From: Bacteroidales bacterium
GTDB lineage: Bacteria > Bacteroidota > Bacteroidia > Bacteroidales > F082
Length of the DNA: 11,939 nucleotides
Assembly: GCA_029933565.1 (NCBI GenBank)
Contig: JAOZNY010000012.1
Location: 1-11,939 of the forward strand
Reading direction: 5' to 3'
This document shows positions 1 to 7,872 of this stretch, in pieces; position 1 is the stretch's first letter; each line of letters opens with the position of its first letter. Both the position numbers and the translations under genes were made by a program. The notes under the pieces were generated by a model. It searched no databases, was not told the origin of the DNA, and saw only the letters and a list, made by a program, of their open reading frames with translations.

Positions 1-3000
1 GTAAGTTGGTAAACATAAAAACCACGACCAATTTTGCCTCCTGCATCGGTACTGGCATCCCACTCAATGGGTTCCGATTTATAGTTTTCTGAACGTACGC
101 TGGCTCTAAGTGTTTTTACGGGTCTGCCAGTCATATCAATAATCTGAATTTCAACCTCAATAACTTTATTCGACTGGTTATGCTCGAAAACAAACTTAGT
201 TTTATCGAAAACCGGATTAGGGAAATTATACAAATTGCTAATTACCAATTCCTCCGACGACACAACAACAAAATCCAGATAAGCTGTACTTGAATTATTA
301 TAAATATCCCAAACACGCAGGCTTAAAGTATGTTGCCCATCTTCTAGTTTAAAAAACGGATATTCAACAACCCCTTCATTATACTTATTTACTTCAGCTT
401 CGTAATAATCGTTTAGCACATAGGTTTTAACAGCATCGTCGTCAATTACTGCTAATATATCGTGCCCAATTCCATTTCCTGTTGTATTTATACCATTTTC
501 ATCTGCAATATGAGCTAATAAAACCGGATTTTCATCAGTAATATCACCATTGTTAAAATCCTCATCATTCATAAACAAACTAATGGAAGGACCTTCATCA
601 TCTTCCATGGCATCTTCATTAAAGCCTCCAATAATCAAATTTTCATAATACCCATGCCCATCGGTATTGTCATTATTAAAATAATAGCTCATCCTCCCCT
701 TCCCATAATTATAAGCAATGTCGCGAGGCATTATAAACTCAAATTCAAAACTTCCATTTGTAATGTCAGCCTTTCCATTAAACAAAATACTTTTCCAGAA
801 ATAAAACTTCTCGGGATAACTTGTGTTATCAGTTCCTAAGGTCTCAATTTCAACTTTCTTATCGTAAACCGTTGGGAAAAGCAACCCATTGTAATCAGAT
901 AATTTATTGCCATAATCATCGGTAACTATACCTTCAACTACCACCCTCGACAATGCTTTTAGCGTGTCGTAATTATCCTCGATAACAATATTGGAATTAA
1001 TTTTAATGGTTTCAGTATTATATTCAGGGTAAGCAAGCCTAACAGCAGGGTCGCCAAGCAAAATAAATTTTTTATCGTTATCGTTACCTAATTTCTTCGA
1101 TTTACGGATAACATCTCCAAATCTGGGGTATTCACCATCAACTTTCTCGAATAGGTTGTTTTCGTAAATTGCTTTGTTAAGCGCTAGGTTTGAACTTGCA
1201 TAAGTAGCACGGGCAGTTGTAAACAATGCAATTGCACCACCATTTGAGTTAAGAAATACTTCCTCTCCGGCCGAAATTCTTTTTGGATCGTCGTAGCGAC
1301 TAAACTCACAGGTAGCAGTTATAAAAATAGGCAGTTTATTATAATTATTCCACGACTTAATATCAGGTATCCCTAATATCCCTTCATGCGAAAGCCCAAG
1401 TTCACCACCATGACCCGAATAATTAAAAATCAATGTGCCTTTCTCCATTTTGGAATTAATGGCATTATTAACTTCTGGTGCTTTTTGGCCGCTTGGTGTG
1501 GAAATTTGCGGATAAGCATCTAAATATATTTTATCAATATTATAATCTGCTTGCTCAGAATCTATAATACCCGACAGGGTTTCTGCATCATGCATATGAC
1601 GGTTATTATCCTCATCATCGGCAATAAATGTAATCTGATTTCTCCATGGCCCCATATTTAACTGTGTATTTGTACAGTAGTCAATTGATTTATTAACTGC
1701 CATTTGCGCTTCTTCTACTGAGGCAACAACAAACCTACCAATTCCAATATCCACTCTATTACTATCATACATTCCACCTTCACCATCATCGAGATATCCA
1801 TAATAATCATCGGTAGCTATTGATGAAATAATATTAAGCGATGCTGTATGCTCCCAACATGGGACAAAGTTTGTATTGTCGGGAAGAAAATCTTTATAAT
1901 CGTATGAAGCATCGCCAAACAATAGCAGATACTTAATTTCGCTACCCGCATCACTTTTATCGTAAAGCATTTTAATGAAATCTCTAATTGCTGAAATATC
2001 TTGAGATCCTGATGAGAATTCGTTATAGATTTTTTGTGGTGTTGTAACATAAACCTTAAAACTTTTATCACTACGGTGAAAATCTGCAAGTCGATTTGCC
2101 TCCTCCAAAAAATTGGGATGAGAAATTATCAGATAATCGATATTCTTTAAAGCATGTAAATTCTGATTATTAACTATTTCAACAAACTCAGGGGAAAAAT
2201 ACTCGGATTCATTAAAAGCAATAAACTGGCGTAGAGTATCTGTTTGACTAAGAAATGTTGTTTTACCTCCTGAAACTGAGGTTGCTTGCTCAACAACATT
2301 AGTTGTATTACTAATATCCCATATCCTCAAATCACCGGCCTGTCCTCCAATAAAATATTTTACAATTTCATTAATCTCCCAGCCAAACACTTTTCGAAAA
2401 TGCATTTGGTTACCAACAAATTCAAGTTGTCTGTCAACATTTATCTCAATATAATTTAGATATCCTATTGAACTATTAGATACTCTCTGAAAAGTAATCA
2501 TCACATTTACAGCATCACTTTTAGGTGTAAAACTAAACTCAATTGAGCCTTCTTTTCCATATTCGTATCCGCTATTAGAGGTATATGGCATCGACTTGGT
2601 TTTCAGTAACTGGTCGAAAATGGAAACCTGAAATTTATTTAAAGAGTATGCCCTTGAAGCAAATGCCCCAAAAAAATTGGCACCGGGTTCTTTTATAACA
2701 TTTGGGAAATTGAAATTAAATGTTTGACTCAAGTTTTGACTAAAATCAAAAACTTCGCCCAGCCACAAACGACCCGATCCTGCTAAATTCAATTTATCAA
2801 GTTCATAATAATCGTAATCCACAAATTCTGTTACTTCAATACTAGGTGTTCCTTGTGGTGGTGAAATTGCTACAATACGTTTAGCATTTCCTTCTGGTTT
2901 TATGGTTACGAAATAATAAGTATAATCGTCATAATAATTGTTTTCATGCAAAAATACTTGCTTTGCATAGTTGTATTTCCATCTCACCGGATTATCTCCA

Positions 3001-3758
3001 TAAAAAAGAATATAATCGCCTGCATCAAAACTTCCATCATTTCCTCCAACTATTTCAATGGCATTTTCAACCAGATCATCATAACGAAAATCAGTATTTA
3101 CCTCAGGCAGGGTTCCTCCTCCATTTCCATAAATAGCAATTTTCGACACAGGCGCTGAAACATTAAAGCCCATTTCCTGTAACTGTGAGTAAGTAAGTTT
3201 ATAAACGCCCCCTTTGTCTACCCTAATTTTAAACCAATCACCTTTATCAAGAACAGAATTATCAGTATAACTTACAATCTCATTTGTAAAAAATGTTTCA
3301 TCATCTATTTCGACAATAAGTGTAAAACTATGTAGTTTCTCAATAATTCCCTTTTCTTCATTCCACCTTAGTGGCATAAAATTTATGCTGGCATAGGGTT
3401 GCTTTCTTGACATTACTATCGATGACTTAATAATAATTTCACTAGCAGGTTTAAATTCTTCAATAAGTAAAGCATTCTCAATACTATCAGCAGAAACATA
3501 AACTTCATTTATCATTCTTACACTAATATTGGCTTGCCCAGTATGAATTAAATAATCGACTGAGAAGTAAGGAACTGGTTCAAAACCTGAATAAGAAGCA
3601 CCTTCGAATGAGATTCTGCTAAACGTTTGTCCATTGGATAAAGTGACCTCTTGCACGCTTTGCCACTTAATACTTTCCTCAAAGGAAAAACTAACAGAAT
3701 AGACGTTTAGAGCCGAAAGAAACAAAGAAGTTAATAATATAATTATTCGATGCAACAT
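1..3758 (-). CDS. porU: Type IX secretion system C25 signal peptidase/sortase PorU (partial, C-terminus off the left edge)
   Basis: The frame is open from an ATG at 3758 to the window edge, giving 1252 codons without a stop. Residues 1-21 look like a Sec signal peptide (MLHRIIILLTSLFLSALNVYS). A long N-terminal beta-rich region is followed by a gingipain-type C25 domain, about residues 541-910. It runs from NIDYLIISHPNF through IATDDYYGYLDD (Asp650/651), the catalytic His783 in NYSGHGGELG and Cys817 in ITATCEFSRYDDP, to LLGDPAVRL (about 902). From about 1173 there is an FlgD-like/T9SS C-terminal domain (NLYNFPNPV, IIDMTGRPVKTL, GRGFYVYQL), so probably only a few tens of residues are missing. 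PorU is known to remove the C-terminal sorting signal from T9SS cargo at the cell surface and join cargo to lipopolysaccharide, working with PorV, PorQ and PorZ. In flavobacteria porV and gldJ are neighbours; porV may lie just beyond the left edge (inference). It is divergent from the PorP/SprF gene. Confidence 0.95.
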   Translation of the reverse strand, partial: MLHRIIILLTSLFLSALNVYSVSFSFEESIKWQSVQEVTLSNGQTFSRISFEGASYSGFEPVPYFSVDYLIHTGQANISVRMINEVYVSADSIENALLIEEFKPASEIIIKSSIVMSRKQPYASINFMPLRWNEEKGIIEKLHSFTLIVEIDDETFFTNEIVSYTDNSVLDKGDWFKIRVDKGGVYKLTYSQLQEMGFNVSAPVSKIAIYGNGGGTLPEVNTDFRYDDLVENAIEIVGGNDGSFDAGDYILFYGDNPVRWKYNYAKQVFLHENNYYDDYTYYFVTIKPEGNAKRIVAISPPQGTPSIEVTEFVDYDYYELDKLNLAGSGRLWLGEVFDFSQNLSQTFNFNFPNVIKEPGANFFGAFASRAYSLNKFQVSIFDQLLKTKSMPYTSNSGYEYGKEGSIEFSFTPKSDAVNVMITFQRVSNSSIGYLNYIEINVDRQLEFVGNQMHFRKVFGWEINEIVKYFIGGQAGDLRIWDISNTTNVVEQATSVSGGKTTFLSQTDTLRQFIAFNESEYFSPEFVEIVNNQNLHALKNIDYLIISHPNFLEEANRLADFHRSDKSFKVYVTTPQKIYNEFSSGSQDISAIRDFIKMLYDKSDAGSEIKYLLLFGDASYDYKDFLPDNTNFVPCWEHTASLNIISSIATDDYYGYLDDGEGGMYDSNRVDIGIGRFVVASVEEAQMAVNKSIDYCTNTQLNMGPWRNQITFIADDEDNNRHMHDAETLSGIIDSEQADYNIDKIYLDAYPQISTPSGQKAPEVNNAINSKMEKGTLIFNYSGHGGELGLSHEGILGIPDIKSWNNYNKLPIFITATCEFSRYDDPKRISAGEEVFLNSNGGAIALFTTARATYASSNLALNKAIYENNLFEKVDGEYPRFGDVIRKSKKLGNDNDKKFILLGDPAVRLAYPEYNTETIKINSNIVIEDNYDTLKALSRVVVEGIVTDDYGNKLSDYNGLLFPTVYDKKVEIETLGTDNTSYPEKFYFWKSILFNGKADITNGSFEFEFIMPRDIAYNYGKGRMSYYFNNDNTDGHGYYENLIIGGFNEDAMEDDEGPSISLFMNDEDFNNGDITDENPVLLAHIADENGINTTGNGIGHDILAVIDDDAVKTYVLNDYYEAEVNKYNEGVVEYPFFKLEDGQHTLSLRVWDIYNNSSTAYLDFVVVSSEELVISNLYNFPNPVFDKTKFVFEHNQSNKVIEVEIQIIDMTGRPVKTLRASVRSENYKSEPIEWDASTDAGGKIGRGFYVYQL

Positions 3759-3955
3759 TATAATAAGATTTGAAGTCAATGTAATTGTTTTATTCACTGG
3801 TTTTTGAACACTTGATTAATAACGGCTTATTTTTCAAATTATTTTATTCAACTTTTTTTTATTTAAAATGATTAAAAAAAATATTTGGATTAGTCAAGAA
3901 CCAAAAAAGGTTGTATAATTGTACGCTCAAAACCGAAATCAAATTTTGTGCATTA
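3759..3955. promoter_or_regulatory. Divergent intergenic region between porU and the porP/sprF-like gene
   Basis: This 197-bp, very A+T-rich gap must hold promoters in both directions. Its most visible structure is a symmetrical pair of homopolymer arms, TTTTTTTTA (3853-3861) and TAAAAAAAA (3873-3881), around an 11-nt centre. A possible Bacteroidota -7 box for the plus strand is TATAATTG (3914-3921), seven of eight matches to TAnnTTTG, which would leave a leader of roughly 30 nt before the ATG at 3956. No well-spaced -33 element is visible for it, and I could not find a convincing box for porU. The region is clearly regulatory by position; exact sites are uncertain. Confidence 0.4.
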
Positions 3956-4963
3956 ATGTATAAGTATTTTCGATTCATATTAGTATCAGCAATATTGCTA
4001 GGAGGCGTTCTGACGACTTTTGCTCAGGATCCGCAATTTTCACAATTTTATGCCAATCCACTTTATTTAAACCCAGCAATGGCAGGGGCTACAGAATGTG
4101 GTAGGGTAAACCTCAATTACAGGAATCAATGGCCTGGATTGTCAAATGCATACGCAACTTATAACGTAAGTTACGATCAAAATTTACCTGGAATAAATAG
4201 CGGTTTTGGTATCTTAGTAATGAGCGACCAACAGGGCGATGGTGCACTTTCTCGCACTTCGGCATCTGCATTTTATGCGTATAAACTTAGGGTTAGTGAA
4301 CCGATAACAATTAATTTTGGAGTTAAAGCATCCTATTATCAGGAGCATTTAAACTGGGAAAAATTAGTGTTTGCAGATCAGATTAACTCTGCTACCGGAG
4401 AAATTACTGGTCCAACATCAGAATCTCCACCATCAAGTTTTAATATTTCGGTGGTTGACTTTTCTGCCGGTTTATTAATGTCGTATTATGATATGTTTAT
4501 TATAGGTCTTGCAGTTGACCATTTAACGCAACCTCAACTTTCATTTTATGATGATCCAAATAGTACCTTGGATATGAAAATTACTGCACATGGCTCGGTT
4601 AATATCAATCTTACCCAAGGCATGCTAGGCTCTTACGACGAAGACGACATCATGCTTCAGCCAAGTGTTTTATACATGCAGCAAGGTAAGTTTCATCAGT
4701 TAAATGCTGGTTTATACGTTACTAAATATCCATTTGTAGTAGGAGCGTATTATCGTCATAATTTCCAAAATCCTGATGCAGCAATTGTATTGGTTGGTCT
4801 TACATTTAACAATTTCAGAGTAGGTTACAGTTACGATGTTACCATGTCGAATGTAGGAGGAAAAGCAGGAGGAGCACATGAAATTTCATTAGCATGGGAT
4901 TTCTGTATTTATAAAGAACAAAAAAGAAGAAAGATACGGGCAATAAAAGCACCATCATTTTAG
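3956..4963 (+). CDS. PorP/SprF family type IX secretion outer-membrane protein
   Basis: A 335-residue protein starting at the ATG at 3956. The frame extends upstream to a TTG at 3911, but only from 3956 is there a clean signal peptide (MYKYFRFILVSAILLGG...TTFA, cleavage probably after Ala23). The mature start DPQFSQFYANPLYLNPAMAG is the hallmark of the PorP/SprF family, followed by NYRNQWPGL, alternating short beta strands, and a basic end (YKEQKRRKIRA). PorP itself is an outer-membrane partner of the PorK/PorN ring, while SprF helps export the SprB adhesin in F. johnsoniae; many paralogs serve specific cargo. This copy is 37 bp upstream of gldJ in the same direction, so co-transcription is likely. 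That suggests it works with GldJ in the envelope (inference). Family assignment is firm; which paralog it is cannot be decided, so no symbol is given. Confidence 0.92.
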   Translation: MYKYFRFILVSAILLGGVLTTFAQDPQFSQFYANPLYLNPAMAGATECGRVNLNYRNQWPGLSNAYATYNVSYDQNLPGINSGFGILVMSDQQGDGALSRTSASAFYAYKLRVSEPITINFGVKASYYQEHLNWEKLVFADQINSATGEITGPTSESPPSSFNISVVDFSAGLLMSYYDMFIIGLAVDHLTQPQLSFYDDPNSTLDMKITAHGSVNINLTQGMLGSYDEDDIMLQPSVLYMQQGKFHQLNAGLYVTKYPFVVGAYYRHNFQNPDAAIVLVGLTFNNFRVGYSYDVTMSNVGGKAGGAHEISLAWDFCIYKEQKRRKIRAIKAPSF

Positions 4964-5000
4964 TTATTAACACGAACTTAGAAATACAAAATTAGAAAAG

Positions 5001-6473
5001 ATGTTAAATATCAAGCATTTAGTTATATTTTTAGTAGGAGTTGCATCAATTGCGATTATATCAACATCATGTGGCTCCAAACAAGCATCACGAACGACAG
5101 GCTGGGAGTATAACAACCCTGAAAACGGTGGCTTTGAAGTGGCAGAAGTACCAACTCAAATTGCAGGCCCTGGGCTTATTTTAATCGAAGGTGGTACATT
5201 CACAATGGGTGCAACTGAAGAAAACCCATTTTACGAATGGAACAACTCACCAAGAAGAGTTACTGTAAGTAGTTTTTATATGGATCAGACTGAGGTAAGT
5301 AACCTCGATTACTTGGAATATATTTACTGGCTAAACAGAGTTTATGGAGAAAATTTTCCATTGGTTGTTCAAAAAGCACTTCCCGACACATTAATATGGA
5401 GGGATAAACTTGCTTATAATGAGCCATTGGTAAATACATATTTCCGTCACCCTTCCTACCAGAATTATCCAATAGTTGGTGTAAGTTGGCTACAGGCAAA
5501 TGATTACGCATCGTGGAGAACTGACAGGGTAAACGAGAATCAATTGATTGAAGCAGGGATATTAGATTTTGACCCTGACCAAAAAGACGAAAATAACTTT
5601 AATACTGATGCCTATTTAGCAGGTCAGTACGAAGGACTTGTTAAAGAGGGAAAAGAAGATCTTGACCCTACAGGAACAGGCATTAGAGCTGTTAGATTTG
5701 AAGATGGAATTATGCTTCCTAACTACCGTCTGCCAACAGAAGCAGAATGGGAATATGCTGCCCTTGGTTTAATTGGAAACACACTTTATAATAGGGTTGT
5801 TGAAAGAAGAGAATATCCTTGGAATGGTAGTGGAGTAAGAACTGATGAAAGAAAATATTATGGTAGTTTCGTGGCAAACTTTAAGCGTGGCCGCGGTGAT
5901 TATATGGGTGTTGCCGGCAACCTAAACGATGGCGCTGACCTTCCTGCCCCTGTGGGTTCTTATTGGCCAAATGATTATGGCCTTTATAATATGGCTGGCA
6001 ATGTTAGCGAATGGGTACTTGATATTTATCGCCCAATGTCGCACGAAGATGTTGCTGACTATAATCCATTCAGAGGAAATATCTTTAAAAACAAAGTAAA
6101 GGATATTGATGGCGGAATTGCAGAAAAAGATAGCCTTGGTCATATTAGGTATGAAGAAATAACAGCCGAAGAAGCAGCAAACCGCAAAAACTACCGTAAA
6201 GCAAACAATGTTAACTATCGTGATGGTGATTACCAATCAACAATTCAGGCCGACTGGTTAGGAGATGATCCTGAAAGTACAAGCCAAATGTATGAATATG
6301 GAGTTACTTCACTAATTAGCGATAAAGCTAGAGTTGTTAAAGGTGGTTCATGGAAAGATGGGGTATATTTTCTTAGCCCTGGTGTTAGAAGATATTTGAA
6401 CGAAGATGAAGGTTCTTCTACAATTGGTTTCCGCTGTGCTATGATTCGTGTAGGAGCAGCAATGCCACAATAA
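5001..6473 (+). CDS. gldJ: GldJ, SUMF/FGE-like lipoprotein of the gliding/type IX secretion machinery
   Basis: A 490-residue lipoprotein: hydrophobic N-terminus, then a lipobox-like ISTSC with Cys24 as the lipidated residue. A sulfatase-modifying-factor (formylglycine-enzyme-like) fold spans about 58-485, marked by LIEGGTFTMGATEENP (61-76), VSSFYMDQTEVSN (89-101), LPTEAEWEYAA (244-254), YGLYNMAGNVSEWV (326-339), KGGSW (447-451) and GFRCA (476-480). The only cysteines are Cys24 and Cys479, so the enzyme's catalytic cysteine pair is absent and the role should be structural. About 105 residues separate the NVSEW and KGGSW motifs, longer than in typical SUMF enzymes. GldJ and GldK/PorK are paralogs. 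GldJ is preferred because of the GWEYNNPENGGFE segment (34-46), porU on one side and murF on the other, and the absence of gldL/gldM downstream. GldJ is required in F. johnsoniae for gliding and supports GldK stability and secretion. A strong terminator follows 29 bp after the stop. Confidence 0.85.
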   Translation: MLNIKHLVIFLVGVASIAIISTSCGSKQASRTTGWEYNNPENGGFEVAEVPTQIAGPGLILIEGGTFTMGATEENPFYEWNNSPRRVTVSSFYMDQTEVSNLDYLEYIYWLNRVYGENFPLVVQKALPDTLIWRDKLAYNEPLVNTYFRHPSYQNYPIVGVSWLQANDYASWRTDRVNENQLIEAGILDFDPDQKDENNFNTDAYLAGQYEGLVKEGKEDLDPTGTGIRAVRFEDGIMLPNYRLPTEAEWEYAALGLIGNTLYNRVVERREYPWNGSGVRTDERKYYGSFVANFKRGRGDYMGVAGNLNDGADLPAPVGSYWPNDYGLYNMAGNVSEWVLDIYRPMSHEDVADYNPFRGNIFKNKVKDIDGGIAEKDSLGHIRYEEITAEEAANRKNYRKANNVNYRDGDYQSTIQADWLGDDPESTSQMYEYGVTSLISDKARVVKGGSWKDGVYFLSPGVRRYLNEDEGSSTIGFRCAMIRVGAAMPQ

Positions 6474-6502
6474 ATAGAAAAATATTTTTAACTATATTTA
6501 CT

Positions 6503-6535
6503 CCCTCTTCCACTTTAGTGGGAGAGGGTTTTTTT
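6503..6535 (+). terminator. Rho-independent terminator after gldJ
   Basis: The arms CCCTCTTCCAC (6503-6513) and GTGGGAGAGGG (6518-6528) form an 11-bp stem with one G-U pair and a TTTA loop, followed immediately by seven Ts (6529-6535). The stem is very GC-rich for this region. It ends the porP/sprF-gldJ transcript and sits only 16 nt before the murF start codon, so it may also act as a partial attenuator for murF. Confidence 0.9.
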
Positions 6536-6551
6536 ATTAGATAATACAAAG

Positions 6552-7841
6552 GTGAACAGTTCAGAAAAGATTTATCAAGCATTTAAATCAAATGCCAAAA
6601 TAAGTACTGACACACGACAGGACGTTAAAGAAACGCTTTTCTTTGCCCTATCGGGTGAAAACTTTAATGGAAATAAATTTGCCGGTGAAGCAATAAAAAA
6701 TGGTGCATCCTATGCCATAATTGATGATGTTGCTTACAAAGAAAATAACAAATTTATTCTTGTTGACAACACTCTGCTTGCATTACAACAATTGGCGATT
6801 GAATATCGTAAGTCGCTAAAAGCCTCAATACTTGGCATTACTGGCTCAAACGGCAAGACCACAACCAAAGAATTGATTTCAGCAGTATTATCCTCAGAAA
6901 AAAAGATTGTTTCTACAAAGGGTAATTTCAATAATCATATTGGTGTTCCTCTAAGCATACTAAATATAAAACAAGATACTGAAATTGCCATTATTGAAAT
7001 GGGCGCAAACCATATTGGCGAAATAAAAAGGCTTTGTGAAATTGCCATGCCCAACGTAGGAATAATTACAAATATTGGGAAAGCCCACCTTGAAGGTTTT
7101 GGTAGCCTTGAGGGAGTGATTACTGCTAAAAACGAACTCTATCAGGCAATTAAATTCACCAAAGGTGAACTCATCCTAAATGCTGACAATGATTTACTTA
7201 CCAAACTTGCAAATGGAATTAAATCATTTAGTTATGGAAATTCCAATACTGATGTAAATGGTAGAATCATTCAAACTAATCCAACATTAGTTATTGAGTG
7301 GGAGTGGAATAGCAAGAAATATTTGATAAAAAGTAATCTCTACGGAAGTTACAACTTCCCAAATATTATGGCTGCAATTGCCAGTGGTTTGTATTTTGAT
7401 ATTAACCCAGTAAAAATCTGCAGGTCGATTGAAAACTACAAACCCGACAACAACCGATCACAACAAGTAAAAACAAAACACAACAAACTAATTTTAGATG
7501 CTTACAATGCAAATCCGGTGAGCATGAACAATGCCATCAGGAGTTTTAATGATTTTGCCTCTCGCAGCCCCGTATTGATTCTGGGCGATATGTTTGAACT
7601 TGGTGAAAGTTCAGGTGAAGAGCACCAAAAGATTATTGAACTACTAAAATCTGTAGGTTTCGAAAATGTTTACCTTGTGGGAGATGAGTTTTACAATTTA
7701 AGAAAAACGAATTCCTTTACCTCATTTGCTACAACAAAGGAACTTAAATTCTATCTGACAAAAAATTTACTTGATAATAAAACCATATTGATAAAAGGTT
7801 CAAGAGGAATGAAACTAGAAAGCCTTTTGGACATATTGTGA
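6552..7841 (+). CDS. murF: UDP-N-acetylmuramoyl-tripeptide--D-alanyl-D-alanine ligase MurF
   Basis: A 429-residue cytoplasmic Mur ligase that uses ATP to add D-Ala-D-Ala to the UDP-MurNAc-tripeptide, the last cytoplasmic step in making the peptidoglycan precursor. The N-terminal substrate domain carries ISTDTR (17-22). The central ATPase has the P-loop GITGSNGKTT (95-104), IIEMGANHIGEI (148-158), ITNIGKAHLEGFGS (172-185) and an AKNEL motif whose Lys193 matches the usually carbamoylated lysine. The C-terminal domain has LDAYNANPVSMNNAI (315-329), LGDMFELGE (344-352) and IKGSRGM (414-420). The length is near the family norm of about 430-450. The start is GTG at 6552: no in-frame ATG lies upstream, and the MurF-like sequence begins at once (IYQAF then ISTDTR). 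The gene follows a terminator closely and precedes anmK by 31 bp. The gldJ-murF adjacency is also known in flavobacteria. Confidence 0.95.
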   Translation: MNSSEKIYQAFKSNAKISTDTRQDVKETLFFALSGENFNGNKFAGEAIKNGASYAIIDDVAYKENNKFILVDNTLLALQQLAIEYRKSLKASILGITGSNGKTTTKELISAVLSSEKKIVSTKGNFNNHIGVPLSILNIKQDTEIAIIEMGANHIGEIKRLCEIAMPNVGIITNIGKAHLEGFGSLEGVITAKNELYQAIKFTKGELILNADNDLLTKLANGIKSFSYGNSNTDVNGRIIQTNPTLVIEWEWNSKKYLIKSNLYGSYNFPNIMAAIASGLYFDINPVKICRSIENYKPDNNRSQQVKTKHNKLILDAYNANPVSMNNAIRSFNDFASRSPVLILGDMFELGESSGEEHQKIIELLKSVGFENVYLVGDEFYNLRKTNSFTSFATTKELKFYLTKNLLDNKTILIKGSRGMKLESLLDIL

Positions 7842-7872
7842 TTCTTTAGTTAAAAAAACTGTATAAAATAAA

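Noticed and set aside
654..3158. Several short open frames inside the first 3.7 kb, on both strands
   Set aside because: All overlap the continuous porU reading frame, which has clear C25 catalytic motifs; none has independent support.
3911..3955. Upstream TTG start extending the PorP/SprF protein by 15 residues
   Set aside because: The extension (YNCTLKTEIKF...) precedes a complete signal peptide that begins at the ATG at 3956; keeping it would bury the signal sequence, and the TTG lies beside a possible -7 box.
5922..6236. 104-codon hydrophobic open frame antisense to gldJ
   Set aside because: It is antisense to conserved SUMF sequence and its hydrophobicity follows from the complementary codons; no promoter or motif supports it.
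5001..6473. Calling the SUMF lipoprotein GldK/PorK
   Set aside because: GldK is expected next to gldL, gldM and gldN. Here the downstream gene is murF and the other flank leads to porU, the setting of GldJ; the segment after the lipid anchor also looks like GldJ.
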